Virus record (IMG/VR): IMGVR_UViG_3300043431_000292
Location: 1 to 23,788 of that record
DNA length: 23,788 nt
From: a virus
Direction: 5' to 3' (one strand)
The translations under genes and the position numbers were made by a program. Positions 13,325 to 20,057 of the stretch are shown here, piece by piece (the stretch's first letter is position 1; each line of letters opens with the position of its first letter). The notes under the pieces were generated by a model. The model ran no database searches and was not told where the DNA came from. It saw nothing but the letters and a program-made list of their open reading frames with translations.

Positions 13325-14275
13325 ATGTTTAGCTATCAGCATCACATAGGAGATTTTAACAAGGCTACGCGCCACCTAACAAGGGTAGAGCGCAGCATAT
13401 ACCGTGACATGCTTGATCTTTACTATGAGACTGAAAAGCCTCTTCCTGATGATATTAAAGCCATCTGCAGATTGGTTATTGCGCGAGAAAACGAAGAGTC
13501 AACGGCTGTTGAACAGGTGCTGAATGAGTTTTTCCATAAAAATTGTGATGGATGGGCTCATGTTCGCTGCGAATTGGAGATTGAGAAGTATCGTAACAAC
13601 TCTAACCAAAAATCAGAGGCAGGCAAGGCTTCAGCAGCAGCAAGGGCAGCAAAAAGGCAACAGATAATCAACGGACGTTCAACGAACGCTGGTACGGCAG
13701 TTGAACGGGATGCCAACGTAGACTCAACTAACCGTAAACCTCAACCTATAACCAATAACCTTAACCAAGATATTACGCAGGACAAGCCTGCAAAAAAATC
13801 GAAAGCTGTAAAACCTGATTTAGATTATTCGATTTGGCCGCAACTACCTGATCAACAAATTCTTAACGATTGGATTGCGATGCGCAAAGCTAAACGCGCA
13901 CCGCTAAGCCAAACCGTTCTGGATACGTTTGGGGGTGAGTTCAAGAAGGCGGCAACCTTTGGCTACTCTGTTAACGATTGTTTGCGTACGGCCATAGCAT
14001 CGGGCTGGACGGGGTTCAAATTCAGTTGGATGCAAAATCAAAATTCACGAGGATCTCAAAATGGAAACACCGTCCAACCAAAATCACCAATTGAGCGTTT
14101 CATGCAACAGCACTACCCGAACGCAGGAACAGGATTTGAAAATGATCAGCGACCTATGGGGGGCGATGATGGCGCTATTCGGGGAGCTATGGACTCGCAG
14201 CTTCGGGGAGATGCCGGACAAATCAGGCCAGTGGAGACAGACATTATTGGGAGTTTCACGCGCACAGATAGCTGA
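13325..14275 (+). CDS. DUF1376 (YdaU-like) replication protein, 316 aa
   Basis: The N-terminal ~95 residues carry the DUF1376 pattern: YQHHIGDFNKATRHLTRVER, YRDMLDLYYETEKPLPDD, ICRLV, EQVLNEFF and DGWAHVRCELEI. A low-complexity polar linker follows, then a second conserved part at ~170-240 (WPQLPDQQILNDWIAMRKAK ending GWTGFKFSWM). In phages this protein stands where lambda has gpO, and is thought to bind the origin and recruit the helicase loader. GAGGCGG precedes the ATG. The last 70 residues overlap the next gene out of frame and look like filler. Confidence 0.8.
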   Translation: MFSYQHHIGDFNKATRHLTRVERSIYRDMLDLYYETEKPLPDDIKAICRLVIARENEESTAVEQVLNEFFHKNCDGWAHVRCELEIEKYRNNSNQKSEAGKASAAARAAKRQQIINGRSTNAGTAVERDANVDSTNRKPQPITNNLNQDITQDKPAKKSKAVKPDLDYSIWPQLPDQQILNDWIAMRKAKRAPLSQTVLDTFGGEFKKAATFGYSVNDCLRTAIASGWTGFKFSWMQNQNSRGSQNGNTVQPKSPIERFMQQHYPNAGTGFENDQRPMGGDDGAIRGAMDSQLRGDAGQIRPVETDIIGSFTRTDS

Positions 14276-14777
14276 TGCGATTGCTGAGATAAGGTTATCG
14301 GGGCGAAAGTGGCCGCCAGCCGCGCCAGAGTTTCGGGCAATATGCTTAAGTACCAATTCTGAGAGGTTGCCGCCGTTTGAGATATGCGCTGTAGAGATTC
14401 AAAACTTTGTTAGGTTTGGCAGAAAAGATACGCATACGATGACCCAGTTTGTTTATCACATGGTCGTTAAGAATCTGGACTTTTACAATTTCAAAAAGCT
14501 AGAAAAAGAATACGACAGAAACAAGGCGCTAGAGATAGCGTACAAGGCAACATTGTTTCAGCTTGAGTGCGGAGAGAAGTTAATAGCTCCACCGCCACCT
14601 GAAACGCTGCTAGAGAGCAAAAAGCCAGAAAAGCCTAGCAATGACATGCAAAAAGTAGGTTCACCCATAAGCGAGCTTCTGGCGATGTTCGAAGAACCAC
14701 AACAACCAGAGCAACTAACACAATCCGAGATTGATGATCTTGCTAAATTGGAGAGATTGAAGAATGAGCAAAGATAA
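14061..14777 (+). CDS. Lambda P-like replicative helicase loader, 238 aa
   Basis: The conserved start of the domain is MISDLWGAMMALFGELWTRS, followed by SGQWRQTLLGVS, AIAEIRLSGRKWPPAAPEFR and AIC. The W-PP-x-EFR-x-x-C motif is that of lambda gpP-like proteins, which carry the host DnaB helicase to the origin-bound initiator. Two starts are possible. ATG 14061 has a GAGGA site; ATG 14142 has CAGGA and begins exactly at the domain. The overlap with the DUF1376 gene is 215 or 134 bases. Acidic, Pro-rich C-terminus. Confidence 0.8.
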   Translation: METPSNQNHQLSVSCNSTTRTQEQDLKMISDLWGAMMALFGELWTRSFGEMPDKSGQWRQTLLGVSRAQIADAIAEIRLSGRKWPPAAPEFRAICLSTNSERLPPFEICAVEIQNFVRFGRKDTHTMTQFVYHMVVKNLDFYNFKKLEKEYDRNKALEIAYKATLFQLECGEKLIAPPPPETLLESKKPEKPSNDMQKVGSPISELLAMFEEPQQPEQLTQSEIDDLAKLERLKNEQR

Positions 14778-14994
14778 CTATGCAGATGAATTTTTACAGG
14801 CGCAAAATGAAATGAAGCAAGTTCTTTCGCGATGCCCCGTAGGGATTCAAAACTGGTCAATACAGAAAACCATGAATCTTAAAAAGGTGGTAAAAAAGAC
14901 TGAGGCTTTCATAAAACTAAATCCCGCCTCTAAACATGTTGATTTTTTAAAGATTGATAATGCTCTTAATGTTTTAAAGGGCTATTACAAATGA
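14764..14994 (+). CDS. Hypothetical helical protein, 76 aa
   Basis: It overlaps the end of the loader gene by 14 bases, and its stop overlaps the next ATG (ATGA). The sequence is basic and helical (LKKVVKKTEAFIKLNPASKH, then VDFLKIDNALNVLKGYYK). No family recognised; its position within the replication operon supports expression. Confidence 0.6.
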   Translation: MSKDNYADEFLQAQNEMKQVLSRCPVGIQNWSIQKTMNLKKVVKKTEAFIKLNPASKHVDFLKIDNALNVLKGYYK

Positions 14995-15104
14995 CATATT
15001 CACAAAGACTAGATATTTTCTGCTACTGGGCAGACTTTTACGGATTAAAGATCATCACGCCAAAATATGAGCATGATGATAGCGATAGAAGTTGGGCAAA
15101 ATGA
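14991..15104 (+). CDS. Small hypothetical protein, 37 aa
   Basis: A short frame (MTYSQRLDIFCYWADFYGLK, ending SDRSWAK) fills the gap exactly, with ATGA overlaps at both ends. It is aromatic and acidic. Translational coupling on both sides is the main evidence; function unknown. Confidence 0.55.
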   Translation: MTYSQRLDIFCYWADFYGLKIITPKYEHDDSDRSWAK

Positions 15105-15355
15105 GCTACAAACTAGGCAGCAACAACGGCAACTCAAAGCTAAGCGAGCAAGACGTGGAGATTATCAGGTGGAGGGCACAGCGTAAGCGCGACGAGCTTG
15201 CGGATATAGACGCACAGATCGAGGCATTACAGGCAAGACGTGCGCAGGTTGTTAAGTCTGACTCTATAGCCCAGCTATCGCTAGACTTTGACATATCAGA
15301 GAGCGGCATTAAAAACGTTCTGTATCGAAAGGATATTTGGGGGCACGTGAAATAA
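15101..15355 (+). CDS. Small coiled-coil plus HTH protein, 84 aa
   Basis: ATG 15101 is chosen for the ATGA overlap. N-terminal GSNNGNSKLSEQDVEIIR matches the segment found in many small phage HTH proteins (N..KL....V..IR). A short coiled coil follows (LADIDAQIEALQARRAQVV), then a second helix-turn-helix ending SIAQLSLDFDISESGIKNVL and W-G-H-V-K. The pattern IA..F.IS.S.I..V.....W.HV recurs in phage DNA-binding proteins linked to homing nucleases. Probable regulator. Confidence 0.65.
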   Translation: MSYKLGSNNGNSKLSEQDVEIIRWRAQRKRDELADIDAQIEALQARRAQVVKSDSIAQLSLDFDISESGIKNVLYRKDIWGHVK

Positions 15356-15369
15356 ATAAAGAAAAACAG

Positions 15370-15398
15370 TTTACAAAGTAAAGATTGCGGCTTACAAT
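15370..15398 (+). promoter_or_regulatory. Rightward promoter TTTACA-17-TACAAT
   Basis: TTTACA at 15370-15375, 17 bp, TACAAT at 15393-15398, with A-rich AAATAAATAAAG upstream. It lies 37 bases ahead of the coiled-coil gene that starts the helicase-methyltransferase operon. Confidence 0.75.
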
Positions 15399-15434
15399 TC
15401 AGTTTCACAGGGTTTATATAAATAGGGGTTTAAG

Positions 15435-15620
15435 ATGATAGATAAAAAAGTTAAGACTGCGCTTGAGTTTCTGCAAATAGAAATGAGAAAGCAGCTTGAT
15501 GAGATAGAGCAAAAGCTATCTAACATTGTTTTTAATGAGCATGATGCAAATTGGGGCCATGTTGGAAGTGCAGCGCAAGCCGTTAAAGAATTACAAAACA
15601 TAAACGAGTTTTTATCATGA
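15435..15620 (+). CDS. Small coiled-coil hypothetical protein, 61 aa
   Basis: AGGGG precedes the ATG. The first ~35 residues are a charged coiled coil (ALEFLQIEMRKQLDEIEQKL). The remainder is NEHDANWGHVGSAAQAVKEL and a short helix. The stop overlaps the helicase start (ATGA), so it is likely translated together with it. No family recognised. Confidence 0.65.
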   Translation: MIDKKVKTALEFLQIEMRKQLDEIEQKLSNIVFNEHDANWGHVGSAAQAVKELQNINEFLS

Positions 15621-16987
15621 AGTACGAAGACTTTTTAAGAGCAAAAAAGCATAGCTCTGGTGATTACGGATTTGATCCTATTTGGATGCCGCCTAGCGTG
15701 TTTGATTTCCAAGAAGCAATAATAACTAAGTGTATTAAAAAAGGCCGATATGGTGCGTTTGCTGATACCGGTCTAGGTAAGACATTAGTTCAACTTGCTT
15801 TGGCCTACAATGCAGTTTTAAAGACCAATAAGCGCGTTTTAATACTTACCCCTTTAGCAGTTGCCTTTCAGTTTCTTAACGAGGCTGATCGAATTGGTAT
15901 AGATGATATTGAACAGTCTAAAGATGGTAAATTCACAAAGAAAATAGTCGTAGCAAACTATGAAAGATTGCATCTTTTTAATCCTGAGGATTTTGAGTGT
16001 GTGATGCTAGACGAGTCTAGTATTCTGAAAAACTTTCAAGGGTATACTCGTGATGCAATCGTTGCGTTTATCAAGAAAGTTAAATACAGATTTTTGAGTA
16101 CCGCAACGCCTAGCCCGAATGATTTTATTGAGTTGGGGAATAGCTCTGAAGCATTGGGTTACATGGGTTACATGGACATGCTAACCAAGTTCTTCAAAAG
16201 TAATCAATCGAGCGTAGATTCAAACAATCGCAACATAGGCGAGAAGTTCTACCTAAAGCCACACGCTGAGCGTGATTTCTTTGCATGGGTTAATCAGTGG
16301 TCGATAATGGTTAAGCGCCCAAGCGATTTAGGATTCAGTGACGAGCGTTATATTTTGCCGGAGTTAATCACTAACTCACACGTAGTTCACAATAAAGAAA
16401 CTTGGTGTATAAACGGGCAGAACTCACTTTTTGCAATGCCAGCAAAAACAATGAGTGAGGTACGTGTGGAGCAAAAGCAAACCACACAAGAGCGATGCGA
16501 AAAGGCTGTTGAGTTAGCAAGCGGTAAAACGTCTGTTTATTGGTGTAATACCAATGATGAGAGCGCGGCATTGAAAAAGCTGGATTCTGGCGCTACTGAA
16601 ATTTTAGGCTCCATGAGTATCGAGAAAAAAGAAGAAATATTGATAGCATTTGCTAAGGGTGAGATTGATCGACTAATCACTAAAGCGTCAATGACCTCAA
16701 TGGGATTGAACTGGCAACACTGTAATCACACTGTTTATTTCCCAACGTGGAGCTATGAGCAGTATTACCAAGCTATACGCCGTTTCTGGCGCTTTGGTCA
16801 GAAAAACAATGTAGTAGTTGACCTAGTTATATCCGATGGACAAGAGCGGGTTATGGAGGCGCTACAGCAAAAGACTCAAAAGGCTATCCAGCTTTATGAC
16901 AACTTAGTCAAAAATGCTAACCGCGACTTCACCCAACTAACAAAAGAATTTAATCAAAAAGCAAAATTACCGGAGTTTTTAAAATGA
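15617..16987 (+). CDS. SNF2-like SF2 helicase paired with a DNA methyltransferase, 456 aa
   Basis: Motifs are in order: F-Q near residue 31, Walker A ADTGLGKTL (49-57), motif Ia ILTPLAV, Walker B LDESS (about 131-135), motif III STATPSPNDF, and in the second RecA domain MTSMGLNWQ and YYQAIRRFWRFGQ (motif VI). This layout is that of phage SNF2/DEAD-type translocases without an accessory nuclease. It overlaps the methyltransferase start by 4 bases, as commonly seen in phages. It could act in replication or in loading or guiding DNA modification; specific role unknown. Confidence 0.85.
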   Translation: MKYEDFLRAKKHSSGDYGFDPIWMPPSVFDFQEAIITKCIKKGRYGAFADTGLGKTLVQLALAYNAVLKTNKRVLILTPLAVAFQFLNEADRIGIDDIEQSKDGKFTKKIVVANYERLHLFNPEDFECVMLDESSILKNFQGYTRDAIVAFIKKVKYRFLSTATPSPNDFIELGNSSEALGYMGYMDMLTKFFKSNQSSVDSNNRNIGEKFYLKPHAERDFFAWVNQWSIMVKRPSDLGFSDERYILPELITNSHVVHNKETWCINGQNSLFAMPAKTMSEVRVEQKQTTQERCEKAVELASGKTSVYWCNTNDESAALKKLDSGATEILGSMSIEKKEEILIAFAKGEIDRLITKASMTSMGLNWQHCNHTVYFPTWSYEQYYQAIRRFWRFGQKNNVVVDLVISDGQERVMEALQQKTQKAIQLYDNLVKNANRDFTQLTKEFNQKAKLPEFLK

Positions 16988-18024
16988 GTTTAGTAAAAGA
17001 GCAATTAATCACTGATAACTACGCGATCTATAATAGTGATTGCATGGAAGTATTGCCAACGTTGCCGGATGAGTCTATCGACCTTTCAATTTATAGCCCT
17101 CCATTTGCCGGACTTTATAACTATTCAAGCTCGGAGCGCGACTTTTCAAACTGCGAAAGCAAAGAGCAATTTTTAGAGCAATATGATTACCTTGTTTCTG
17201 AAATTGCGCGGGTTACAAAGTCTGGACGAATTACGGCCGTACACTGTACCGATGTTTTTGATAACTCATGCTTCTTGTGGGATTTCCCGAATGAGATTAT
17301 CCGAATACATGCTAAGTACGGTTTTCACTACCGCAACCGAATTACAGTGTGGAAAGAGCCTCTAAAGGTTCGTATGCGCACGATGGTAAAAAGCCTAATG
17401 CACAAGCTAATCGTTGAAGACTCAACTCAATGTTTTACTGCTATGCCTGATTACGTTTTGATTTTTACCAAGAAAGGCGAAAACGCGGCACCAGTAACAC
17501 ATACCTGCGGGTTAAAAAAATACGCTGGCGAGGTGCCAATTTTGCCTAACATTTTACAGGCTTGGAATAATGCTAATGATTCAAAACTAACGGCTACCGA
17601 GTTATGGGACACATTGAATAAAATGTATGTCGATCACGAAGACCCAAAAAGCAATAAGTTAAGTCACTACATTTGGCAGCGTTACGCGTCTAGTGTTTGG
17701 GATGATATTCGTATCGATAATGTTTTACCGTTCCGCGACTCAAAAGAAGACGATGACGAGAAGCACGTTCACCCGCTACAGCTTGACGTTATAGACCGTT
17801 TGGTTGACCTGTACTCTAATGTAGGCGAAACAGTTCTAACCCCGTTTATGGGTGTTGGTAGCGAAGTTTACAGCCCTGTTTCATTAGGGAGAAAAGCAAT
17901 CGGAATAGAGTTAAAAGACAGCTATTTCAAACAGGCAAAAATAAACCTATCAATGGCTGGCAATCGTTTTGAAAAAGAGTCATTCCAAGACTCGCTATTT
18001 GATATTCTTGACGAAACGATGTAA
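16984..18024 (+). CDS. DNA methyltransferase, N4-cytosine/N6-adenine beta-class type, 346 aa
   Basis: The order is catalytic motif IV (SPPF, residues 38-41, preceded by NSDCMEVLPTLPDESIDLSI) and later the AdoMet-binding motif I (TPFMGVGS, about 287-294), followed by GRKAIGIELKDSYF. That order is the beta class of the PF01555 family. SPPF in place of DPPY is commoner in N4-cytosine enzymes, so the target may be cytosine. No restriction enzyme is seen nearby, so self-protection of phage DNA or regulation is more likely than a restriction-modification system. The ATGA overlap couples it to the helicase. Confidence 0.88.
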   Translation: MSLVKEQLITDNYAIYNSDCMEVLPTLPDESIDLSIYSPPFAGLYNYSSSERDFSNCESKEQFLEQYDYLVSEIARVTKSGRITAVHCTDVFDNSCFLWDFPNEIIRIHAKYGFHYRNRITVWKEPLKVRMRTMVKSLMHKLIVEDSTQCFTAMPDYVLIFTKKGENAAPVTHTCGLKKYAGEVPILPNILQAWNNANDSKLTATELWDTLNKMYVDHEDPKSNKLSHYIWQRYASSVWDDIRIDNVLPFRDSKEDDDEKHVHPLQLDVIDRLVDLYSNVGETVLTPFMGVGSEVYSPVSLGRKAIGIELKDSYFKQAKINLSMAGNRFEKESFQDSLFDILDETM

Positions 18025-18182
18025 TGCGATGCGCCAGATGCGATAAAAGAATCCGCGAGGTTTACTACGTAAATGGTAAGCCTTACGGAATCGAATGTGC
18101 AAAAAGGCGCGGTTATTCAGACAAGAAAGTGATTATTAAAAAACCAGTAGAAATTGACGAAAAACAAGGGCAGTTATTTTGA
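18024..18182 (+). CDS. Small zinc-ribbon protein, 52 aa
   Basis: The ATG overlaps the methyltransferase stop (TAATG). MRCARCDKRIREVYYVNGKP begins with a C-x2-C, and a later GIECAKRRGY supplies a third Cys. This is the plan of the tiny single-ribbon proteins common in phages. A lysine-rich linker and an acidic tail follow. It is coupled to the next gene through TTGA. Confidence 0.65.
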   Translation: MRCARCDKRIREVYYVNGKPYGIECAKRRGYSDKKVIIKKPVEIDEKQGQLF

Positions 18183-18403
18183 ATCGACAAGAAATAGCAA
18201 AGCACCTGCGATTTGTAGCAGATCAGATGCACAGCGTTGGAGTGCTGATGGATTATTACGGAGGTCTTGACTCTGAGATGACAACAAAGGCCAGAGAGAT
18301 AATCGGAGCAAGCGCAATAGCTCGATCATGGGCTGAAGCAATAGAAAACGAAACAAGCGAGGGCAGCGAAAGTGAAAACATCACCGTACAAAAATCTATT
18401 TAG
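18179..18403 (+). CDS. Hypothetical helical protein, 74 aa (TTG start)
   Basis: The only start close to the previous stop is TTG 18179, overlapping it by 4 bases, with AAGGGCAG upstream. The sequence is helical throughout (MNRQEIAKHLRFVADQMHSV, then ARSWAEAIENETSEGSESEN). No family recognised. TTG is a guess for the start; an internal ATG (18226) would shorten it. Confidence 0.5.
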   Translation: MNRQEIAKHLRFVADQMHSVGVLMDYYGGLDSEMTTKAREIIGASAIARSWAEAIENETSEGSESENITVQKSI

Positions 18404-18494
18404 ATGCGATTGGAAAGGCATCACAGCAATCGGTAAAACCAGAAAAGAAGCGCGAGACACAATGATTAAGATGATGAGGCAGTTTAAAAAGTGA
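18372..18494 (+). CDS. Small basic protein, 40 aa
   Basis: A GTG-start frame bridging the two neighbouring genes (KTSPYKNLFRCDWKGITAIG, then KTRKEARDTMIKMMRQFKK). It is strongly basic and overlaps the previous gene by 32 bases and the next by 4 (GTGA). The reading frame fills an otherwise uncoded gap and has compact-domain character (K-A-x-D-x-M helix). Existence likely, function unknown. Confidence 0.5.
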   Translation: MKTSPYKNLFRCDWKGITAIGKTRKEARDTMIKMMRQFKK

Positions 18495-18673
18495 TTGATT
18501 TTGAAGTGTGGGTAAACGAGCAAACAAAAATAGTTTGCGATTATTTCGGGATAGGGGAGTTTGAGAGTGAAAAAGTTTCTAAGCGTGAGGGGCAAGGGAG
18601 CAGAGCCGACAAGCCGCCTACAGTTCTACACGCCAGAGTTTCCGTGCAAGATGCGAGTGAATCTATGGGGTAA
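18491..18673 (+). CDS. Small hypothetical protein, 60 aa; 3' half overlaps next gene
   Basis: GTG start overlapping the preceding stop (GTGA). The first ~26 residues (VIDFEVWVNEQTKIVCDYFG) look coding. The rest lies over the start of the next gene and looks like filler (KVSKREGQGSRADKPP). Either a real overlap or a gene whose end has been overwritten by a frameshift into the 18567 frame. Confidence 0.4.
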   Translation: MIDFEVWVNEQTKIVCDYFGIGEFESEKVSKREGQGSRADKPPTVLHARVSVQDASESMG

Positions 18674-18902
18674 GGCGTCAAAGCATCTAAAGCGCGATGT
18701 AGACGTTGATTGTGAGCATCCTTTATCGCTAAAAGAGTTTAGCGAAGAATTAGAGGTAATATCCGAAGGGTTCTTCAATGAGTTTAATGACCTTATCGAA
18801 AAGCAAACTCTAGTTTTAGAGCTAAGCGGTAAACATGCAGATGCTTACGAGCTAAAGAACATGATACCAAGCTACGGATATGATGTATTTGAAATCAAAT
18901 AA
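18567..18902 (+). CDS. Hypothetical phage protein, 111 aa
   Basis: GTG 18567 is chosen because GGGGAG lies about 9 bases upstream; TTG 18561 is too close. The N-terminal part is basic and the C-terminal half helical and acidic (EFSEELEVISEGFFNEFNDL, then KHADAYELKNMIPSYGYDVF). No family recognised. It ends just before a promoter, closing the replication/modification operon. Confidence 0.6.
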   Translation: MKKFLSVRGKGAEPTSRLQFYTPEFPCKMRVNLWGKASKHLKRDVDVDCEHPLSLKEFSEELEVISEGFFNEFNDLIEKQTLVLELSGKHADAYELKNMIPSYGYDVFEIK

Positions 18903-18911
18903 ATAAAAACA

Positions 18912-18940
18912 CTTTACAATCATAAAGGATGTTGCTATAG
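18912..18940 (+). promoter_or_regulatory. Rightward promoter TTTACA-17-TATAGT
   Basis: TTTACA at 18912-18917, 17 bp, TATAGT at 18935-18940, preceded by AAATAAATAAAAACAC. It drives the accessory block that includes cassette array 2. Confidence 0.7.
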
Positions 18941-18983
18941 TTACATCACTGAGGCAATAAAGCTAAAGACAAACAAATAGGCA

Positions 18984-19223
18984 ATGAAGATGGAAAACTT
19001 AAACGCAGCAAACTTCAAATTAGAGTCTCGCGCAAACGTTGCAACTGGCGAGGGTTACAAAGGTGAGTTATTTGACCGCTTTTACAGTGAAGAAGATGAT
19101 TGTTTTGCGGAAGTATTTACTAATTTAGATGGCTCGCAAACTCTAGTTGTTGGCGATCACATTCCTTTCGATCAAGAAACAGAGATTGACGAGCAAGATA
19201 AATTTATTGCGAGCATGTATTAG
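18984..19223 (+). CDS. Acidic hypothetical protein, 79 aa
   Basis: First gene after the 18912 promoter. It is acidic and beta-rich in the middle (CFAEVFTNLDGSQTLVVGDH), with an acidic tail (DQETEIDEQDKFI). ATG 18984 and ATG 18990 are both possible starts. No family recognised. Confidence 0.6.
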   Translation: MKMENLNAANFKLESRANVATGEGYKGELFDRFYSEEDDCFAEVFTNLDGSQTLVVGDHIPFDQETEIDEQDKFIASMY

Positions 19224-19234
19224 TAACGACAATG

Positions 19235-19248
19235 GCGCGAAAGCGCCT
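19235..19248 (+). other. GGCGC-GAAA-GCGCC hairpin in 5' leader
   Basis: A 5-bp GC stem with a GNRA tetraloop (GAAA), 12 bases before a small membrane-protein gene. No T-run, so probably an mRNA stability or translation element rather than a terminator. Confidence 0.5.
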
Positions 19249-19260
19249 ATCGAGGCAAGA

Positions 19261-19353
19261 ATGAAAGATAAAATACTGGGCGCTATATGCTGGGCCGCAC
19301 TATTAGCAATAACCGCATGTTTGTATGTAGGCTGTTTTGGTGTTCCGCCATGA
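19261..19353 (+). CDS. Tiny membrane protein, 30 aa
   Basis: ATG 19261 has GAGG upstream. The product is essentially one hydrophobic segment after a short basic start (MKDKILGAICWAALLAITAC, then LYVGCFGVPP). The cysteine after LAITA could make a lipobox-like site, but the fit is weak. Overlaps the next ATG as ATGA. Confidence 0.5.
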   Translation: MKDKILGAICWAALLAITACLYVGCFGVPP

Positions 19354-19457
19354 CGGCATCAAGATATTGCAAAGCTCACGGAATTAAGAGTCTAACGTTT
19401 CTAGCTAAACAGCTTGGCGTAGATAGGCGAACGATGCACCAACTTTTTGTTAAGTGA
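19350..19457 (+). CDS. Mini HTH protein, 35 aa, running into the array 2 junction
   Basis: The frame begins at the ATGA overlap. It encodes ASRYCKAHGIKSLTFLAKQL followed by GVDRRTMHQLFVK, a recognisable helix-turn-helix core (LT.LAKQLGVDRRTMHQLF). Its stop lies a few bases beyond the predicted cassette crossover (G19449/TT), so the array insertion supplies its last codons. It may be a truncated regulator. Confidence 0.5.
   Translation: MTASRYCKAHGIKSLTFLAKQLGVDRRTMHQLFVK
19440..19456 (+). promoter_or_regulatory. Shared left-end motif of array 2, attI-like or half attC recombination site
   Basis: CAACTTTTTGTTAAGTG, with the G/TT core at 19449-19451. It matches the motif at 8921-8937 in 16 of 17 positions, and the similarity continues (AAGGTGAG, CGAA). 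No full attC could be built with upstream sequence. Confidence 0.5.
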
Positions 19458-19468
19458 AGGTGAGCGAA

Positions 19469-19639
19469 ATGATTAGGAAGCTATTACATGCACACAGAGT
19501 AAAAGTTCATTTGAACTATTGTAAAGGCTCGGCATTTGGCTCAGCTTGTGTGGGAAACCTTGAACGACATAGAGTTTTTAATTCGCTAACAAAAAAGCGG
19601 TACAAGCAATACGCCAAAGTAAAATTTTGGTTTATGTAG
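19469..19639 (+). CDS. Cassette protein, basic, 56 aa
   Basis: ATG 19469 is preferred because GAAGGTGAG lies 5 bases upstream. The product is basic and aromatic (MIRKLLHAHRVKVHLNYCKG, ending KKRYKQYAKVKFWFM), with GSACVGNLERHRVFNSL in the middle. Its stop lies 5 bases before attC-like site B. No family recognised; short basic ORFs of this kind are common in integron cassettes. Confidence 0.55.
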   Translation: MIRKLLHAHRVKVHLNYCKGSAFGSACVGNLERHRVFNSLTKKRYKQYAKVKFWFM

Positions 19640-19644
19640 TAACA

Positions 19645-19729
19645 CATAACGCCAATGTTCAGCGGTGCCTTTTAACAAACAGCGAAAGGCGAACTCTTGC
19701 AGCATCCGTGCTGAAACGCCTTGTTATGA
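19645..19729 (+). other. attC-like recombination site B
   Basis: The boxes CATAAC (19645-19650) and GTTATG (19723-19728) are exact inverse copies. Inner arms: TTCAGC-GG-TGC on the left and GCATCCGTGCTGAA on the right, pairing with two unpaired bases on one strand (the extrahelical bases of attC sites). A further stem GCCTTT/AAAGGC sits in the central part. Length 85 bp. It lies between the stop of one cassette ORF and the start of the next. Confidence 0.8.
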
Positions 19730-19750
19730 CCAACTACCGGAGTAAACAAA

Positions 19751-19954
19751 TTGAATAATAGATTTCCTCACGATAGGCAAATACAGGTGTTTCGGCCAGA
19801 TATGACAACATACAAAATACTAGAAAGTTCGCACTTGATTAGTGTGCAAAATATGTCTGATTCAGAGGTTAGAGTTTCACAGGCATTTCGGGCCAAAGCC
19901 AGTGCTGATGATTTTTCAGTTAAAAACCCATTCTACAATGGGCGCAGGTCATAA
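19751..19954 (+). CDS. Cassette protein, 67 aa (TTG start)
   Basis: TTG 19751 with CGGAG upstream gives MNNRFPHDRQIQVFRPDMTT; ATG 19801 would give a 50-aa form. The middle ILESSHLISVQNMSDSEVRV looks like a compact alpha/beta piece. The stop TAA lies inside the CATAAC box of site C, typical of compact cassettes. No family recognised. Confidence 0.55.
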   Translation: MNNRFPHDRQIQVFRPDMTTYKILESSHLISVQNMSDSEVRVSQAFRAKASADDFSVKNPFYNGRRS

Positions 19955-20035
19955 CGCAGAGCTAAAGCGCGGCTGACTGAGCCAGCTTTAAAACTGCAAA
20001 TTAAATTCTGTCGCCTTTCAGCGACTTGTTAGCTG
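19950..20035 (+). other. attC-like recombination site C
   Basis: Boxes CATAAC (19950-19955) and GTTAGCT (20028-20034). Inner arms GCTAAAGCGCG and GTCGCCTTTCAGC pair with two unpaired extra G (as read on the complement). A small stem GGCT/AGCC sits at the tip. Length 86 bp. The 3' end (GCGACTTGTTA) is identical to site A's (GCGACTTGTTA), so the two sites are related. Confidence 0.8.
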
Positions 20036-20057
20036 AAGCATAACGGAGTGAAAAACT

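Noticed and set aside
16984-18024. A restriction-modification or BREX/DISARM-type defence locus
   Set aside because: The methyltransferase and helicase stand without a nuclease, PglZ, or other system-specific partner and lie inside the replication region.
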